64,000 nucleotides of DNA from Acidimicrobiaceae bacterium (GCA_027314705.1 DAHVAJ010000061.1:1-64000); one strand, 5' to 3'; positions 53,884 through 63,848 are shown, counted from the stretch's first letter. Notes: generated by a model from the letters alone, not told the origin. Program-made: numbers and translations.

Positions 53884-54441
53884 TCAGTCCCGTCGCTCGA
53901 TCTCGAGGGCGGGGGCCAGGTCGGACTCGAGGCCGCCGAGCCGGACGGCGTACTCGGGGCCGTCGATGTCCCGGGCCCACATGACGAGGGCGTCCGCCCC
54001 GTGTCCGTAGTAGTCCCGGCGCACGCCCACCGGAGCCAGACCGAAGCGGGAGTAGAGGCCGAGGGCGGCTTCGTTGCCCACCCGCACCTCGAGGGTGAGG
54101 TGACGGGCCCGCCGGTCGAGGGCGGTGTGCACCAGGTCGGCGAGGAGCGCCGAGCCGAGTCCCCGTCCCTGGTCGTCGGGGGAGACGGCCAGGGTGTTCA
54201 CGTGGGCCTCGTCGTCGACGAGCATGAGGCCGGCGTACCCGACGAGGCGCCGGCCGACCCACGCCGCCCGGTAGACGCGGCTGGTGCGCTGGGCCAGCTC
54301 CTCCTCGAAGAGCCGGCGCGACCACGGTTCCTCGGCGAAGACGGCCTCCTCGATGCGGACCACCGCCCGCAGGTCGGTCACCCGGAGGGGCGCCACCACC
54401 ACCCGCACCGGGCCGTCCGACGGGCGGGCGTCCCGGCTCAC
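53884..54441 (-). CDS. rimI: Ribosomal-protein-alanine N-acetyltransferase family
   Basis: The protein has 185 residues, a GNAT acetyltransferase. The acetyl-CoA loop is QGRGLGSALLADLV, preceded by NTLAVSPDD, and NEAALGLYSRFGLAPVGVRRDYY closes the fold as in RimI. It would acetylate protein N-termini such as ribosomal S18. It overlaps tsaB by 4 nt (GTGA) and precedes tsaD, the common tsaB-rimI-tsaD order. Confidence 0.92.
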   Translation of the reverse strand: MSRDARPSDGPVRVVVAPLRVTDLRAVVRIEEAVFAEEPWSRRLFEEELAQRTSRVYRAAWVGRRLVGYAGLMLVDDEAHVNTLAVSPDDQGRGLGSALLADLVHTALDRRARHLTLEVRVGNEAALGLYSRFGLAPVGVRRDYYGHGADALVMWARDIDGPEYAVRLGGLESDLAPALEIERRD

Positions 54442-55208
54442 GGGGGGGCGCCGGACCCGGACCGCCGCGGCGTCCGCTCCTCCCAGTGGATGCGGGCGTC
54501 GGCGTGGCGTCGGTAGTCGGGCACGACGTCGGCGGCCGGGACGGGACGGGCGCCGGCGGCGAGGCGACGGGCGGCCAGGCGGGCCAGGACCGCCGGCGGA
54601 GGGGCGGTCAGTTCGGCCGCCAGCCCGAGGTCGGCACCGGGCCGGGCCACCAGCAGGTCGAGGTGGCGCACGGCGCCGTCCCCCACCACCAGCACCGGGC
54701 CGGCCGCCCCCAGCTCCTCCACCCAGGCGGCGAGCTCGGCGGGGGCCACCGCCTCGGGACGATCGTCCCTGCCCGCCGCCGGGTCGGCGGCGGGGCCGGC
54801 CCGGCCGCCGAAGCGGTAGGCGGCGCAGAACACCTCGCCCCGGCGGGCGTCGACCACGGACACGACGGTGGCCGCCCGCTCCGGGCCGCCCACCTCGCCG
54901 GCGGCGGCGGCCAGCACGTCGAGGCTGGTCACGGTCACCACCCCGAGGCCGAGGGCCTGGCCCAGGGCCTTGGCCGTGGCCACCCCCACCCGGAGGCCGG
55001 TGAACAGGCCCGGCCCGACGTCGACGGCCAGGGCGGTGACGTCGGCCAGCGTGCAGCCCGAGAGGGCGCAGACCTCGGCGACGGCCGGGGCCAGCAGCTC
55101 GCCGTGGGCCCGGCCGCCGGGGTGGGAGCGCTCGACCACGGTCCCGCCCTCGTCGACCACGGCGGCGCCCACGAGGTCGGTGGCCGTCTCGAGGGCGAGG
55201 AGCCTCAC
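54438..55208 (-). CDS. tsaB: tRNA t6A biosynthesis protein TsaB
   Basis: The protein has 256 residues. The N-terminal strand LLALETATDLVGAAVVD, then GPGLFTGLRVGVATAKALGQAL, is diagnostic of TsaB, a partner of TsaD without the metal site. The C-terminal third is Ala/Arg-rich and longer than usual. It overlaps tsaE upstream and rimI downstream by 4 nt each. Confidence 0.93.
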   Translation of the reverse strand: MRLLALETATDLVGAAVVDEGGTVVERSHPGGRAHGELLAPAVAEVCALSGCTLADVTALAVDVGPGLFTGLRVGVATAKALGQALGLGVVTVTSLDVLAAAAGEVGGPERAATVVSVVDARRGEVFCAAYRFGGRAGPAADPAAGRDDRPEAVAPAELAAWVEELGAAGPVLVVGDGAVRHLDLLVARPGADLGLAAELTAPPPAVLARLAARRLAAGARPVPAADVVPDYRRHADARIHWEERTPRRSGSGAPP

Positions 55209-55726
55209 GTGGCCCGCCACGGGGCCAGCCCGGCGGCGAGGGCCGCCCACCGCCCGGCCCACGACCCACCGGAGGCCGAGAGGACGAACGAGCGGTCGTC
55301 GTCGCCGGCACCGGCCGTCACGGCCACGGTGAGGGCGTCGCGCCCGAGCACCGGCTCGGCGGCGTCGCCCCACTCCACGAGGGCCACCGCCCCGTCCTCC
55401 ACGAGCTCTCCGAGGCCGAGGTCGGCGACCTCCTGGAGGTGTCCGAGCCGGTAGACGTCGGCGTGGAGGAGGGTGCGCACGCCACCGTGCCCGTCCCCCA
55501 CCTCGTACTGGCGGACCAGGGTGAAGGTGGGACTGGTCACCGGCTCGATGATCCCGAGGGCCCGGCCCACGCCCTGGGCGAAGGTGGTCTTGCCGGCGCC
55601 GAGCCCACCGGCCAGCAGGACCACGTCCCCGGGCCGGCAGCACGACGCCACCGCGGCGGCCAGGGCGCGGGTGGCCTCGGCCGAACCGGTGGCGGCGAGG
55701 AGCGGGGTCGGGACGCCGTCACTCAC
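55205..55726 (-). CDS. tsaE: tRNA t6A biosynthesis ATPase TsaE
   Basis: The protein has 173 residues. Walker A is G40-G-L-G-A-G-K-T47, followed by VTSPTFTLVRQYE, HADVYRL and ALVEWGD, the short conserved set of the family. It binds the TsaB-TsaD complex and hydrolyses ATP during t6A synthesis. GTG start; its first codons overlap the end of the uracil-DNA glycosylase gene by 8 nt. Confidence 0.94.
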   Translation of the reverse strand: MSDGVPTPLLAATGSAEATRALAAAVASCCRPGDVVLLAGGLGAGKTTFAQGVGRALGIIEPVTSPTFTLVRQYEVGDGHGGVRTLLHADVYRLGHLQEVADLGLGELVEDGAVALVEWGDAAEPVLGRDALTVAVTAGAGDDDRSFVLSASGGSWAGRWAALAAGLAPWRAT

Positions 55727-56291
55727 GGGGCGACCGGAGGAGCTGCTTGGCCCGGACGAGGTCGGCCCGCATCTCGGCCACGACCGTGCCCCCCGACCGC
55801 AGGGCGGCGGCCGGGTGGTAGGTGGGGACGAGGTGGGCCCGGCCGAACGGGTAGGACCTCCCGCGCACGTTGGTGATGCCCCGGTCGGTGGCCAGGAGGC
55901 GTCTGGTGGCGAAGTTGCCGAGGGTCACGACGACCCTCGGGTCGATCAGCTCGATCTGGTGCTCGAGGAAGTGGCCGCATGCGGCGATCTCCTCGGGGCG
56001 GGGGTCGCGGTTGTCGGGCGGCCGGCACTTGACCACGTTGGCGATGTAGCACTGCGAGCGGTCCATGCCGAGCTCCTCGGCCAGGAGCCGGTCGAGCAGT
56101 CGCCCGGAGCGCCCGACGAACGGCTCGCCCCGGAGGTCCTCCTCGCGGCCCGGACCCTCGCCCACGAAGAGCAGGTCGGCCGCGGGGTCGCCCACGCCGA
56201 AGACGACCTGGGTCCGGGTGGCCGCCAGCGGGCAGGCCGTGCAGCCCGCCGCCTCGGCGGCCAGCTCGGCGAGTGTGGTGCCGGTGGCCAC
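55719..56291 (-). CDS. Uracil-DNA glycosylase, family 4/5 (iron-sulfur)
   Basis: The protein has 190 residues. The Cys of the 4Fe-4S cluster are in [13 protein letters not shown] and [12 protein letters not shown]...AACGHFL. The catalytic motif is [20 protein letters not shown], and the second motif HPAAAL is near the end. It removes uracil from DNA. The GTG at 56291 is supported by TACCAT 6 nt upstream. It heads the glycosylase-tsaE-tsaB-rimI chain of overlapping genes. Confidence 0.92.
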   Translation of the reverse strand: MATGTTLAELAAEAAGCTACPLAATRTQVVFGVGDPAADLLFVGEGPGREEDLRGEPFVGRSGRLLDRLLAEELGMDRSQCYIANVVKCRPPDNRDPRPEEIAACGHFLEHQIELIDPRVVVTLGNFATRRLLATDRGITNVRGRSYPFGRAHLVPTYHPAAALRSGGTVVAEMRADLVRAKQLLRSPRE

Positions 56292-56297
56292 GGCCGC

Positions 56298-56303
56298 ATG
56301 GTA
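56298..56303 (-). promoter_or_regulatory. -10 box TACCAT, leaderless start
   Basis: TACCAT on the minus strand, then GCGGCC (6 nt) and the GTG of the glycosylase gene. Confidence 0.55.
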
Positions 56304-56370
56304 CCGCCCGACCCGCCGGGCCCGGTCGGGGCGGGTGGCGGCGGGAGCGGCGGGGCGGCGGCGGGGGTGC

Positions 56371-57546
56371 TCAGGCCGGCCGGTCCCCGTGGGCCAGCCG
56401 GGGCACACGGGGTCCGATGGCGCACAGCACCTCGTAGCTGATCGTGCCGAGCAGCCGGGCCCACTCGTCGGCCGTGATCTGCTCGTCCCCCTGGGCCCCG
56501 AGGAGCACCACCTCGTCGCCGACGGCCACCGGCGCCGATCCGGCCGGGCCGCAGTCGATCATGATCTGGTCCATGGTCACCACGCCGGCCAGCGGCCGGC
56601 GCACGCCACCCACGAGCACCTCGCCGCCCGCGTCGAAGAGCCGACGGGCCACGCCGTCCGCATACCCGATGGGGGCGGTGGCCACGGTGGCGCGGGTGGG
56701 GAGCGGACGGCGGCGGCCGTAGGAGGGGCGCTCGCCGGCCTCGAGGTCGCGCACGTAGGTGACCCGGGTGCGCAGCGAGAGCACCGGCTCGAGCCGCCGA
56801 CCCCCGGAGGCCGCGGCCACCAGCTCGGCCAGGGCCGGGGTCGGGGCCACTCCGTAGAGGCCCAGGCCGCACCGCACGAGCGAGCGCCGGGCGTCCGGCC
56901 AGGCGATGGCTCCGGCCGAGTTGGCCACGTGCAGGAGGGGCGGCCGGTGGCCGACGGCGGCCAGCAGGGCCGCGGCCTCGTCGAACCGGGTCACCTGGGC
57001 GGCCGTGAACTGGCGCTCCTCGGCCGAGGTGCCGTCGGCCACGGCCAGGTGGGTCCACAGGGCGGCCAGGCGGAGGGCCGGGTCGGCGGCCACCCGGTCG
57101 GCCAGGCTCACGAGCTCGGAGACGTCGGCTCCGACCCGGTGCATGCCGGTGTCGACCTTGAGGTGCACCTCGACCGCGCCGGCCCCGGCGGCGGCGGCCA
57201 CCCGGCCGAGGGCCTCGATGCCGGCGTGGGTGTAGACGGTGGGCACCAGTCGGCGGGCCACGGCCTCGGCCAGGGCCTCGACCGGCGGCTCGGAGAGGAG
57301 GAGGACGGGCGCCACGATGCCGGCGTCACGCAGGGCCACGCCCTCCTCCACCAGGGCCACGGCCAGCCACGTGGCCCCGCCGGCCAGGGCGGCCCGGGCA
57401 ACGGGCACGCTGCCGTGACCGTAGCCGTCGGCCTTGACCACGGCGCAGAGGGCGGCCGGGGCGGCCAGGGCGGCCAGCAGGGCGGCGTTGGCCGCTACCG
57501 CGTCGAGGTCGATGTCGGCCCAGGCCGGACGCCAGCCCTCAGCCAC
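56371..57546 (-). CDS. alr: Alanine racemase
   Basis: The protein has 391 residues. The PLP-binding Lys is in [12 protein letters not shown], the substrate loop is [13 protein letters not shown], and the catalytic Tyr and phosphate site are in [27 protein letters not shown] follows. It makes D-alanine for peptidoglycan. The GTG start overlaps the end of the nnr gene by 8 nt. It is part of the glmM-to-alr run of cell-envelope genes. Confidence 0.96.
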   Translation of the reverse strand: MAEGWRPAWADIDLDAVAANAALLAALAAPAALCAVVKADGYGHGSVPVARAALAGGATWLAVALVEEGVALRDAGIVAPVLLLSEPPVEALAEAVARRLVPTVYTHAGIEALGRVAAAAGAGAVEVHLKVDTGMHRVGADVSELVSLADRVAADPALRLAALWTHLAVADGTSAEERQFTAAQVTRFDEAAALLAAVGHRPPLLHVANSAGAIAWPDARRSLVRCGLGLYGVAPTPALAELVAAASGGRRLEPVLSLRTRVTYVRDLEAGERPSYGRRRPLPTRATVATAPIGYADGVARRLFDAGGEVLVGGVRRPLAGVVTMDQIMIDCGPAGSAPVAVGDEVVLLGAQGDEQITADEWARLLGTISYEVLCAIGPRVPRLAHGDRPA

Positions 57547-58936
57547 GACCGTCCCCCGGCGGCGTGGGGGGCGGGCCGGCCAGCACCCGGGCCACGAGGG
57601 CCGGGAGGTCGGAGGCGAGCGTGGCCGCCCCCGGGCCGAGGGCCCCGGCCCGGCCGTGCACGTGGGCACCGAGCGCGGCTGCCTCCTGGGCGGCCACACC
57701 GCGGGCCAGCAGGGCCCCGATGACCCCGGAGAGGACGTCGCCGGTGCCGGCCGTGGCCAGGGCGGTGGTGCCGGTGCGGCCGAGCAGGACCCGGCCGTCC
57801 GGGACGGCCACCGCAGTGGTCGGCCCCTTGAGCAGCGCGGTCACCCCGCCGACGGTGGCCAGGCGGCGGGCGGCGGCGATGCGGTCCGGGCCGGGGGGGG
57901 CACCGAGGAGCGAGCGGTACTCACCGTCGTGGGGCGTGAGGACCACCGGGCCGCCGGACCGCAGCGGGCCGGAGGCCCCGAGGTCGCCGAGCACGGCGAG
58001 CCCGTCGGCGTCGACCAGGACCGGGACGCCCGAGCCGGCCAGCAGGCGGCGCACCTCCTCGCCGGTCCCCGGGGCCCGCCCGAGCCCAGGGCCCACGACC
58101 ACGGCCCGGCACCGGCCGGCGACCTCCAGGGCGGCCGCCGCCCAGCCGGTGGCGGGCAGGGCCACCCCCACCGCCTCGGAGGCGGGGAGCGCGGAGAGGT
58201 CGGCACCGGGCACACCGAGGAGGACCATCCCGGCGCCGGCCCGGTAGGCGGCCCGGGCGCAGAGGGCGGCGGCCCCGGTCATCCCCGGCGATCCGGCCAC
58301 CACCAGCACCGCCGTCGACCACTTGTTTCCCGCCGGGTCGCGCCGCGGCACGAGGGTGGTGACGTCGGCGTCCTCGACCACGGCGACGGCCGGCTCGCCC
58401 GGTGCGAGGCCGATGTCGGCGACCACGAGCTCGCCGGCCAGGCGGGCCCCGTCGCCCTGGACGTGCCCGGGCTTCAGGGCCACGAAGGTGACCGTGCGGG
58501 TGGCGGCCAGGGCCCGGCCGTCCACGGCTCCGGTGTCGCCCTCCACCCCCGAGGGGATGTCGACGGCCAGCACGGGCACGCCCGGCGCCACGTCGGGGGC
58601 CTCGTAGCTGCCGCGGAAGCCGGTGCCGAAGGCGGCATCGACCACCAGGTCGAGCGGGGGGCCGGCAGTGCCCAGGGACGCCGCCTCGCCGGGGGCCACG
58701 ACTCGCACCCGGGCGCCGCGCCGGGCGAGCAGACCGGCCGCCACCCGGCCGTCCGCCCCGTTGTTGCCCTTGCCGGCGATGACCGCCACCCGGCGGCCGT
58801 AGGCCCCGCCGATCAGGTCGAGTGCCGATCGGGCCACCGCCGTGCCGGCCCGGGACACGAGCTCGTCGAGCGACGTGGTCGCCGCGGCGCGTTCGTCGAC
58901 CGCGCGCATCTCGGTGGTGGTGAGGACCGGCTGCAT
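57539..58936 (-). CDS. nnr: Bifunctional NAD(P)HX epimerase/dehydratase
   Basis: The protein has 465 residues. The N-terminal epimerase (YjeF_N) domain carries [20 protein letters not shown] and [12 protein letters not shown]. The C-terminal dehydratase domain carries [13 protein letters not shown] and the ATP site [16 protein letters not shown]. It repairs hydrated NADH and NADPH. The ATG has TAGCGT 8 nt upstream and also GGAGG directly before it, so both start modes are possible. It lies 11 nt after the acpS stop. Confidence 0.95.
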   Translation of the reverse strand: MQPVLTTTEMRAVDERAAATTSLDELVSRAGTAVARSALDLIGGAYGRRVAVIAGKGNNGADGRVAAGLLARRGARVRVVAPGEAASLGTAGPPLDLVVDAAFGTGFRGSYEAPDVAPGVPVLAVDIPSGVEGDTGAVDGRALAATRTVTFVALKPGHVQGDGARLAGELVVADIGLAPGEPAVAVVEDADVTTLVPRRDPAGNKWSTAVLVVAGSPGMTGAAALCARAAYRAGAGMVLLGVPGADLSALPASEAVGVALPATGWAAAALEVAGRCRAVVVGPGLGRAPGTGEEVRRLLAGSGVPVLVDADGLAVLGDLGASGPLRSGGPVVLTPHDGEYRSLLGAPPGPDRIAAARRLATVGGVTALLKGPTTAVAVPDGRVLLGRTGTTALATAGTGDVLSGVIGALLARGVAAQEAAALGAHVHGRAGALGPGAATLASDLPALVARVLAGPPPTPPGDGRG

Positions 58937-58944
58937 CGCCTCCG

Positions 58945-58950
58945 ACGCTA
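58945..58950 (-). promoter_or_regulatory. Candidate -10 box TAGCGT before nnr
   Basis: TAGCGT on the minus strand, 8 nt before the ATG, overlapping the end of acpS. The intervening GGAGG weakens a purely leaderless reading. Confidence 0.4.
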
Positions 58951-59424
58951 CGACCCCGGCGAGCGCGCCGGGTGGCTCCCGGCGTCGCGAGCGGCCGCGG
59001 CCACGGCCACGGCCAGGGCCACGAGGTCGGTGTGGGTGAGGGAGAGGTGCCAGGTGCCCGCTCCCGCGGCCCGGGCCCGGGCGGCGGCCGCACCGTGCAG
59101 GACGAGGACGGGGCCGTCGAGGCCGTCCCGCACCACCTCGACGTCCCGGAACGGGAAGGCCCCGAGGCCGGCCCCGAGGGCCTTCAAGACGGCCTCCTTG
59201 GCCGCGAACCGCGTGGCCAGGCGGGGAAGGGGGTCGGGTGCGCGGGCGGCGTAGGTCCGCTCGCCGGCGGTGAAGAGGCGATCGGCCACGGCCGGGCGCC
59301 GGGCCAGCACGGCCCGGAAGCGTCCGAGGTCGACCGCGTCGATCCCCACGCCCACCACCGCTCCCCCGAGCGCGGCGGCGGCGGCTCCCCCGAGCGCGGC
59401 AGCGGCCTCACGACTGGTGCTCAC
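58948..59424 (-). CDS. acpS: Holo-[acyl-carrier-protein] synthase
   Basis: The protein has 158 residues. The magnesium site Asp lies in VVGVGIDAVDLGRF, and the CoA-transfer motif is RFAAKEAVLKALG. It attaches phosphopantetheine to acyl carrier protein. From the GTG at 59424 it has an Ala/Gly prefix AAAALGGAAAAALGGA encoded by a tandem 24-bp duplication (copies at 59360 and 59384); a shorter form starting at one of the GTG codons in VVGVGID is possible. A 20-bp tandem repeat separates it from glmS. Confidence 0.92.
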   Translation of the reverse strand: MSTSREAAAALGGAAAAALGGAVVGVGIDAVDLGRFRAVLARRPAVADRLFTAGERTYAARAPDPLPRLATRFAAKEAVLKALGAGLGAFPFRDVEVVRDGLDGPVLVLHGAAAARARAAGAGTWHLSLTHTDLVALAVAVAAAARDAGSHPARSPGS

Positions 59425-59460
59425 CCGACGGTGACCACCCTCACTCGACGGTGACCACCT
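59421..59460. repeat. 20-bp tandem duplication at the glmS/acpS junction
   Basis: TCACCCGACGGTGACCACCC (59421-59440) is followed by TCACTCGACGGTGACCACCT, two differences in 20. The second copy is the last codons and stop of glmS; the first copy holds the acpS start codon. Confidence 0.85.
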
Positions 59461-61330
59461 TGGCCAGATTGCGGGGTCGGTCCACGTCGAGGCCGTGGAG
59501 GCGGGCCAGCGAGTAGGCGAACAGCTGGAGGGGGACCACGTCCACCACCGGGCTGAAGAGGTGTTCGGTGGCCGGGACCCACAGGACGTGGTCGGCCAGG
59601 CCGGCCGTCTCCTGGTCGTCCTCCTCGACCACCAGGACGACCGTCGCCCCCCGGCTCTTGACCTCGGCGACGTTGGCCACCAGCTTCTCCCACACCGGCG
59701 TCCGGGTGGCGACCGCCACCACCACGGTGCCCGGCTCGACCAGGGCGATGGGACCGTGCTTGAGCTCGCCCGCCGGGAAGCCCTCGGCCCGCAGGTAGGA
59801 GAGCTCCTTGAGCTTGAGGGCGCCCTCGAGGGCCACCGGATAGCCCACGTGGCGGCCGAGGAAGATGAACGACGGCGAATCCCGGCAGGCCCCGGCCACC
59901 TCGGCCACCTCGTCGGCCCGGGCCAGGACCGCCTCCACCTTGGCCGGTAGGCGGCCCATGGCCGCCAGCAGCCCCCGCGCCGCGGCCACCGACAGCGTCC
60001 CCCGGGCCTGGGCCAGGTAGAGGGCGAGGACCTCGAGGGCGGTGATCTGGGCCAGGTGGGTCTTGGTGGCCGCCACCCCGATCTCCGGGCCGGCCCGCGT
60101 GTAGAGCACGGCGTCGGACTCGCGGGCCATCGACGAGTCGACCACATTGGTGATGACGAGGACCTTGGCCCCGAGGCGGTCGGCCTCGCGGACGGCCTGG
60201 AAGGTGTCGACCGTTTCCCCCGACTGGCTCACCCCGATGACCAGGGTTTGCCCGTCGAGGACGGGCTGGCGGTAGCGGAATTCGCTGGCGATGTCGATCT
60301 CCACGGGCAAGCGGGCCCACTGCTCGATGGCGTACTTGGCCATGAGCCCGGCGTGGTAGCTCGAGCCGCACGCCACCACGAAGACCTTGGTCACCGCCCG
60401 GAACTCGGCGTTGGTGATGCGCACCTCGTCGAGGACGAGCGTGCCGTCGGGCAGGAGCCGGTCGAGGAGCGTGTCGGCCACGGCCTTGGGCTGCTCGTGC
60501 ATCTCCTTCGACATGAAGTCGTCGTAGCCGTCCTTGCGGGCGGCGTCGAGGTCCCACTCGACGTGGAGGGGGACCGGCTCGACCGGCGATCCGTCGGCCA
60601 GGGAGACCACCGAGACGGACCCGGGCCGCAGCTCGGCCACCTGGTCGTCGTCCAGGACGAAGAAATCGTGGGTGAGGCCGAGGATGGCGGGGATGTCCGA
60701 GGCCAGGAAGGCGGCCCCGTCGGTCACCCCGAGGAGGAGGGGGGAGACCCGGCGGGCGGCCACCACCACCTCCGGGTCGTCGGCGTGCACGGCGGCGAGG
60801 GCGAAGGCGCCGCGGACCCGCCCCAGGGCGGCGCGCACGGCCCCGACCAGTCCCCCGTCCGGGTGGCCGGCCAACTCGGTTTCGATCAGGTGGGCGAGGA
60901 CCTCGGTGTCCGTCTCCGACGTGAACCGGTGGCCGTCGGCCAGGAGCGCGTCGGCCAGCTCGACGTGGTTCTCGATGATGCCGTTGTGGACGAGGGCGAG
61001 CCGGCCGGAGCAGTCGACGTGGGGGTGGGCGTTGCCCTCCGTGGGCCGGCCGTGCGTGGCCCACCGGGTGTGCCCGATGCCGGCCACGGCGCCGTCGGGC
61101 CCGTGTTCGGCCCGTTTGGCGAGGTCCTCGAGGGAACGGGTGCCGTCGGCCGCCCGGGCCCGCCACAGCCCCCCGGGTCCGGTCAGGGCCAGACCGGCCG
61201 AGTCGTACCCGCGGTACTCGAGGCGGGCCAGACCCTCGAGGAGGGTGGGCAGCACTCCGGGGGTGGTCCCGCCGGGTGGCTCCCCGCCCGCGACGGCCGC
61301 ACCCGCCGTGATGCCGATGATCCCGCACAT
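59441..61330 (-). CDS. glmS: Glucosamine-fructose-6-phosphate aminotransferase
   Basis: The protein has 629 residues. The catalytic N-terminal Cys is C2 (MCGIIGI), with YRGYDSAGLAL and HTRWATHGRPTEGNAHPH. Two SIS sugar-isomerase domains follow (CGSSYHAGLMAKYAIE, VSQSGETVDTFQAVREA), and the end DRPRNLAKVVTVE is typical. It makes glucosamine-6-P for peptidoglycan and is followed in the pathway by GlmM, encoded upstream. TAGCGT lies 8 nt before the ATG. No glmS ribozyme is present. Confidence 0.97.
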   Translation of the reverse strand: MCGIIGITAGAAVAGGEPPGGTTPGVLPTLLEGLARLEYRGYDSAGLALTGPGGLWRARAADGTRSLEDLAKRAEHGPDGAVAGIGHTRWATHGRPTEGNAHPHVDCSGRLALVHNGIIENHVELADALLADGHRFTSETDTEVLAHLIETELAGHPDGGLVGAVRAALGRVRGAFALAAVHADDPEVVVAARRVSPLLLGVTDGAAFLASDIPAILGLTHDFFVLDDDQVAELRPGSVSVVSLADGSPVEPVPLHVEWDLDAARKDGYDDFMSKEMHEQPKAVADTLLDRLLPDGTLVLDEVRITNAEFRAVTKVFVVACGSSYHAGLMAKYAIEQWARLPVEIDIASEFRYRQPVLDGQTLVIGVSQSGETVDTFQAVREADRLGAKVLVITNVVDSSMARESDAVLYTRAGPEIGVAATKTHLAQITALEVLALYLAQARGTLSVAAARGLLAAMGRLPAKVEAVLARADEVAEVAGACRDSPSFIFLGRHVGYPVALEGALKLKELSYLRAEGFPAGELKHGPIALVEPGTVVVAVATRTPVWEKLVANVAEVKSRGATVVLVVEEDDQETAGLADHVLWVPATEHLFSPVVDVVPLQLFAYSLARLHGLDVDRPRNLAKVVTVE

Positions 61331-61338
61331 GGACGTCC

Positions 61339-61344
61339 ACGCTA
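61339..61344 (-). promoter_or_regulatory. -10 box TAGCGT, leaderless start
   Basis: TAGCGT on the minus strand, 8 nt before the ATG of glmS. Confidence 0.6.
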
Positions 61345-61386
61345 CCGGGGTCCGGGGTCGGTGCGGCCCCCCGGCCGGCCGGGGCC

Positions 61387-62754
61387 CTACCCCGGCGTGG
61401 CCGCCGCCGCCCGCAGCTCGTGGTCGACCAGGGCGGCCAGGCGGCCGGCCACGGCCTCGGCCACGCCCTCGCCGGTGGCCTCGACCATGACCCGCACGAC
61501 CGGCTCGGTGCCGCTGGCACGGAGCACGACCCGGCCGGTCCCGTCGAGGCCGGCCTGCTCCTCGTCCACGGCATCCCACACGGCCCGCGCCCCGTCGAGG
61601 AGCTCCGTGCTGGGCACCTGCACGTTGACCAGTACCTGGGGCACGTGGGCCACGAGGCCGTGGAGGAGCTCACCGAGCGGGCGGCCGCTGCGGGCCACCA
61701 CGTCGGCGAGGAGGAGGCCGGTGAGGAGACCGTCCCCGGTGGTGGCCAGGCGGCGGAAGATGAGGTGGCCCGACTGCTCGCCCCCGAGGGCCAGGCCCTC
61801 CTTGTCCAGCGCGGCCAGCACGTGGCGGTCGCCCACCGGCGTCTCCTTCACCACGATGCCCTGTGCGTCCATGGCCAGCCGGAAGCCGAGGTTGGTCATC
61901 ACGGTGACCACCACCGTGTTGCCGGCCAGCTGGCCCCGCTTGGCCAGGTCGAGGGCGAAGAGGGCGAGCAGCTCGTCACCGTCGACGAGCTGGCCGGCCG
62001 CGTCCACGGCCAGCAGGCGGTCGGCGTCGCCGTCGAGGGCGAGGCCGAGGTCGGCGCCGTGCTCGACCACGGCCCGGGCCAGGACGGCCGTGTCGGTCGA
62101 GCCGCAGCCCTCATTGATGTTGGTGCCGTCGGGCTCGCACCCGATGGCCACCACGTCGGCGCCCAGTCGCTCGTAGACCGCACCGGCCAGGGCCGAGGCG
62201 GCGCCGTTGGCGCTGTCGACCACGAGGCGCAGTCCCTCCAATCTGCGCCCGTCGAGGACCGAGGTCAGCCAGCTCACGTACTCGGCGGCGAGGCCGTCCT
62301 CGACGCGGATGGTGCCGACGCCGTGGCCGTCGAGGGCGCGGGGTCCCCTGACCTCCGGGTCGAGGACGCGGGCCAACTCCTCCTCGACCGCGGCCTCGGC
62401 CTTCTCGCCGAGCTTGGTGCCGCCGGCGGCGAACACCTTCACACCGTTGTCGGCGAAGGGGTTGTGGGAGGCCGAGATGACGATGGCCGGCAGGTCGCGG
62501 CGGGCCGACAGCCAGGCCAGGGCCGGGGTGGGGAGGACGCCCACGTCGACCACGTCCGCCCCCTCGCTGGCCAGACCGGCGGCCACGGCCGCCTCCAGCA
62601 GGGGTCCGGACCGCCGCGTGTCGCGTCCGACCAGGAACGTGGTGGCGGTGATGGTCCGGGCCACGGCCCGCCCGAGGGCGAGGACCAGCTCGGGGGTCAG
62701 CTCGACGTTGGCGATGCCCCGGACGCCGTCGGTGCCGAACCGGGTGCGGGCCAC
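61387..62754 (-). CDS. glmM: Phosphoglucosamine mutase
   Basis: The protein has 455 residues. RFGTDGVRGIAN starts the fold. The phosphoserine loop is VISASHNPFADNGVK, the metal loop LALDGDADRLLAVD, and the sugar loop GGEQSGHLI; the phosphate loop RASGTEPVVRVMVE is near the end. It converts glucosamine-6-P to glucosamine-1-P. GTG start 4 nt after the rpsI stop, so it is read with the rplM-rpsI transcript. Confidence 0.97.
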   Translation of the reverse strand: MARTRFGTDGVRGIANVELTPELVLALGRAVARTITATTFLVGRDTRRSGPLLEAAVAAGLASEGADVVDVGVLPTPALAWLSARRDLPAIVISASHNPFADNGVKVFAAGGTKLGEKAEAAVEEELARVLDPEVRGPRALDGHGVGTIRVEDGLAAEYVSWLTSVLDGRRLEGLRLVVDSANGAASALAGAVYERLGADVVAIGCEPDGTNINEGCGSTDTAVLARAVVEHGADLGLALDGDADRLLAVDAAGQLVDGDELLALFALDLAKRGQLAGNTVVVTVMTNLGFRLAMDAQGIVVKETPVGDRHVLAALDKEGLALGGEQSGHLIFRRLATTGDGLLTGLLLADVVARSGRPLGELLHGLVAHVPQVLVNVQVPSTELLDGARAVWDAVDEEQAGLDGTGRVVLRASGTEPVVRVMVEATGEGVAEAVAGRLAALVDHELRAAAATPG

Positions 62755-62758
62755 CGGC

Positions 62759-63157
62759 CTACCGCTTGGAGTACTGCGGCGCCTTGCGGGCCTTCTTCAG
62801 GCCGTACTTCTTCGATTCCTTCTCGCGGGCGTCGCGGGTGAGGAAGCCGGCCTTCTTGAGGGCGGGACGCAGGTCGGGGTCGAGCTCGCAGAGGGCCCGG
62901 GCGATGCCGAGGCGGAAGGCGCCGGCCTGGCCCGAGACGCCGCCCCCGTCGATGGTGACGTCGATGTCCCAGGACTCGACGGTGTCGGTCAGTCGGAGCG
63001 GCTCGGTCACGATCATGCGGTGGGTGGCCGAGGTGAAGTACTCCTCGAAGGGGCGGCGGTTGACCTTGATGGCGCCCTGGCCGGGACGGACGCGGACCCG
63101 GGCGACAGCCTGCTTGCGGCGGCCGGTGGTCTGGCAGATGGGGGGGGCGGTGGCCAC
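62759..63157 (-). CDS. rpsI: 30S ribosomal protein S9
   Basis: The protein has 132 residues. [17 protein letters not shown] begins the conserved part, and the C-terminus ends [13 protein letters not shown], the tail that reaches the P-site tRNA. It follows rplM by 42 nt on the same strand, the universal rplM-rpsI pair, and precedes glmM. Confidence 0.98.
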   Translation of the reverse strand: MATAPPICQTTGRRKQAVARVRVRPGQGAIKVNRRPFEEYFTSATHRMIVTEPLRLTDTVESWDIDVTIDGGGVSGQAGAFRLGIARALCELDPDLRPALKKAGFLTRDAREKESKKYGLKKARKAPQYSKR

Positions 63158-63199
63158 GGTGGGTTCCTCGTGTCTCTTCGGTGCGTGCGGGTCGCCCGG

Positions 63200-63667
63200 T
63201 TAGGCGCCGCTCCGGGCGGACGGCATCCGCCGGGCCCCGGGGATCTCCAGGGGCTCGGGCGACTGGGCGGCGTGCGGGTGGTCGGGGCCACGGTAGACCT
63301 TGAGCTTGGTGGCCATCTGGCGCCCCAGGCGGTTCTTCGGGAGCATGCCCACCACCGCCTTGCGCACCACCTGGTCGGCCCGGTCGGCGAGCAGGTCGGC
63401 GTAGCGGGTGGCGGTGAGACCGCCCGGGTAGCCGCTGTGCCGGTAGGCGATCTTGGCGTCGGCCTTGTTGGAGGTCAGCACGACCTTGTCGGCGTTGACC
63501 ACCACGACGTGGTCGCCGGTGTCGACGTGGGGGGCGAAGCCCGGCTTGTGCTTGCCCCGCAGCAGGACGGCCACCTCGGTGGCCAGACGGCCGAGCACCA
63601 GGCCATCGGCGTCGACGACGTGCCAGGCACGGGTGATGTCCGCCGGGGTGGGAGTGTACGTGCGCAC
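63200..63667 (-). CDS. rplM: 50S ribosomal protein L13
   Basis: The protein has 155 residues. [40 protein letters not shown] and [19 protein letters not shown] are the L13 signatures. GTG start with AAGGA upstream. The C-terminus has about ten extra residues ([10 protein letters not shown]). Its promoter lies about 150 nt upstream, leaving a leader where L13 could regulate its own operon. Confidence 0.98.
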   Translation of the reverse strand: MRTYTPTPADITRAWHVVDADGLVLGRLATEVAVLLRGKHKPGFAPHVDTGDHVVVVNADKVVLTSNKADAKIAYRHSGYPGGLTATRYADLLADRADQVVRKAVVGMLPKNRLGRQMATKLKVYRGPDHPHAAQSPEPLEIPGARRMPSARSGA

Positions 63668-63818
63668 GGGTGTCCTTGGGGTTGGTTCGGTGCCGGGCGA
63701 CCGCATCGGGCCTCGGGCGGGGGTGGCCGGGACCGGGCGGGAGCCCGGGAACTGGTCGAGGCGACCGTGGTCCCGAAGGCGCTGCCCTACCGGCCGGGGC
63801 CCGTCCCGGCGACCTACT

Positions 63819-63848
63819 ACAGTACGCCGCCGCGGGGCCCGACGGCAA
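63819..63848 (-). promoter_or_regulatory. rplM promoter, -35 TTGCCG / -10 TACTGT
   Basis: On the minus strand TTGCCG (63848-63843) and TACTGT (63824-63819) are 18 nt apart. The start codon is about 150 nt downstream, one of the few long leaders in the window. Confidence 0.6.

Noticed and set aside
61331..61386. glmS ribozyme or riboswitch before glmS
   Set aside because: The gene has a TAGCGT box 8 nt before its ATG and no room for a structured leader.
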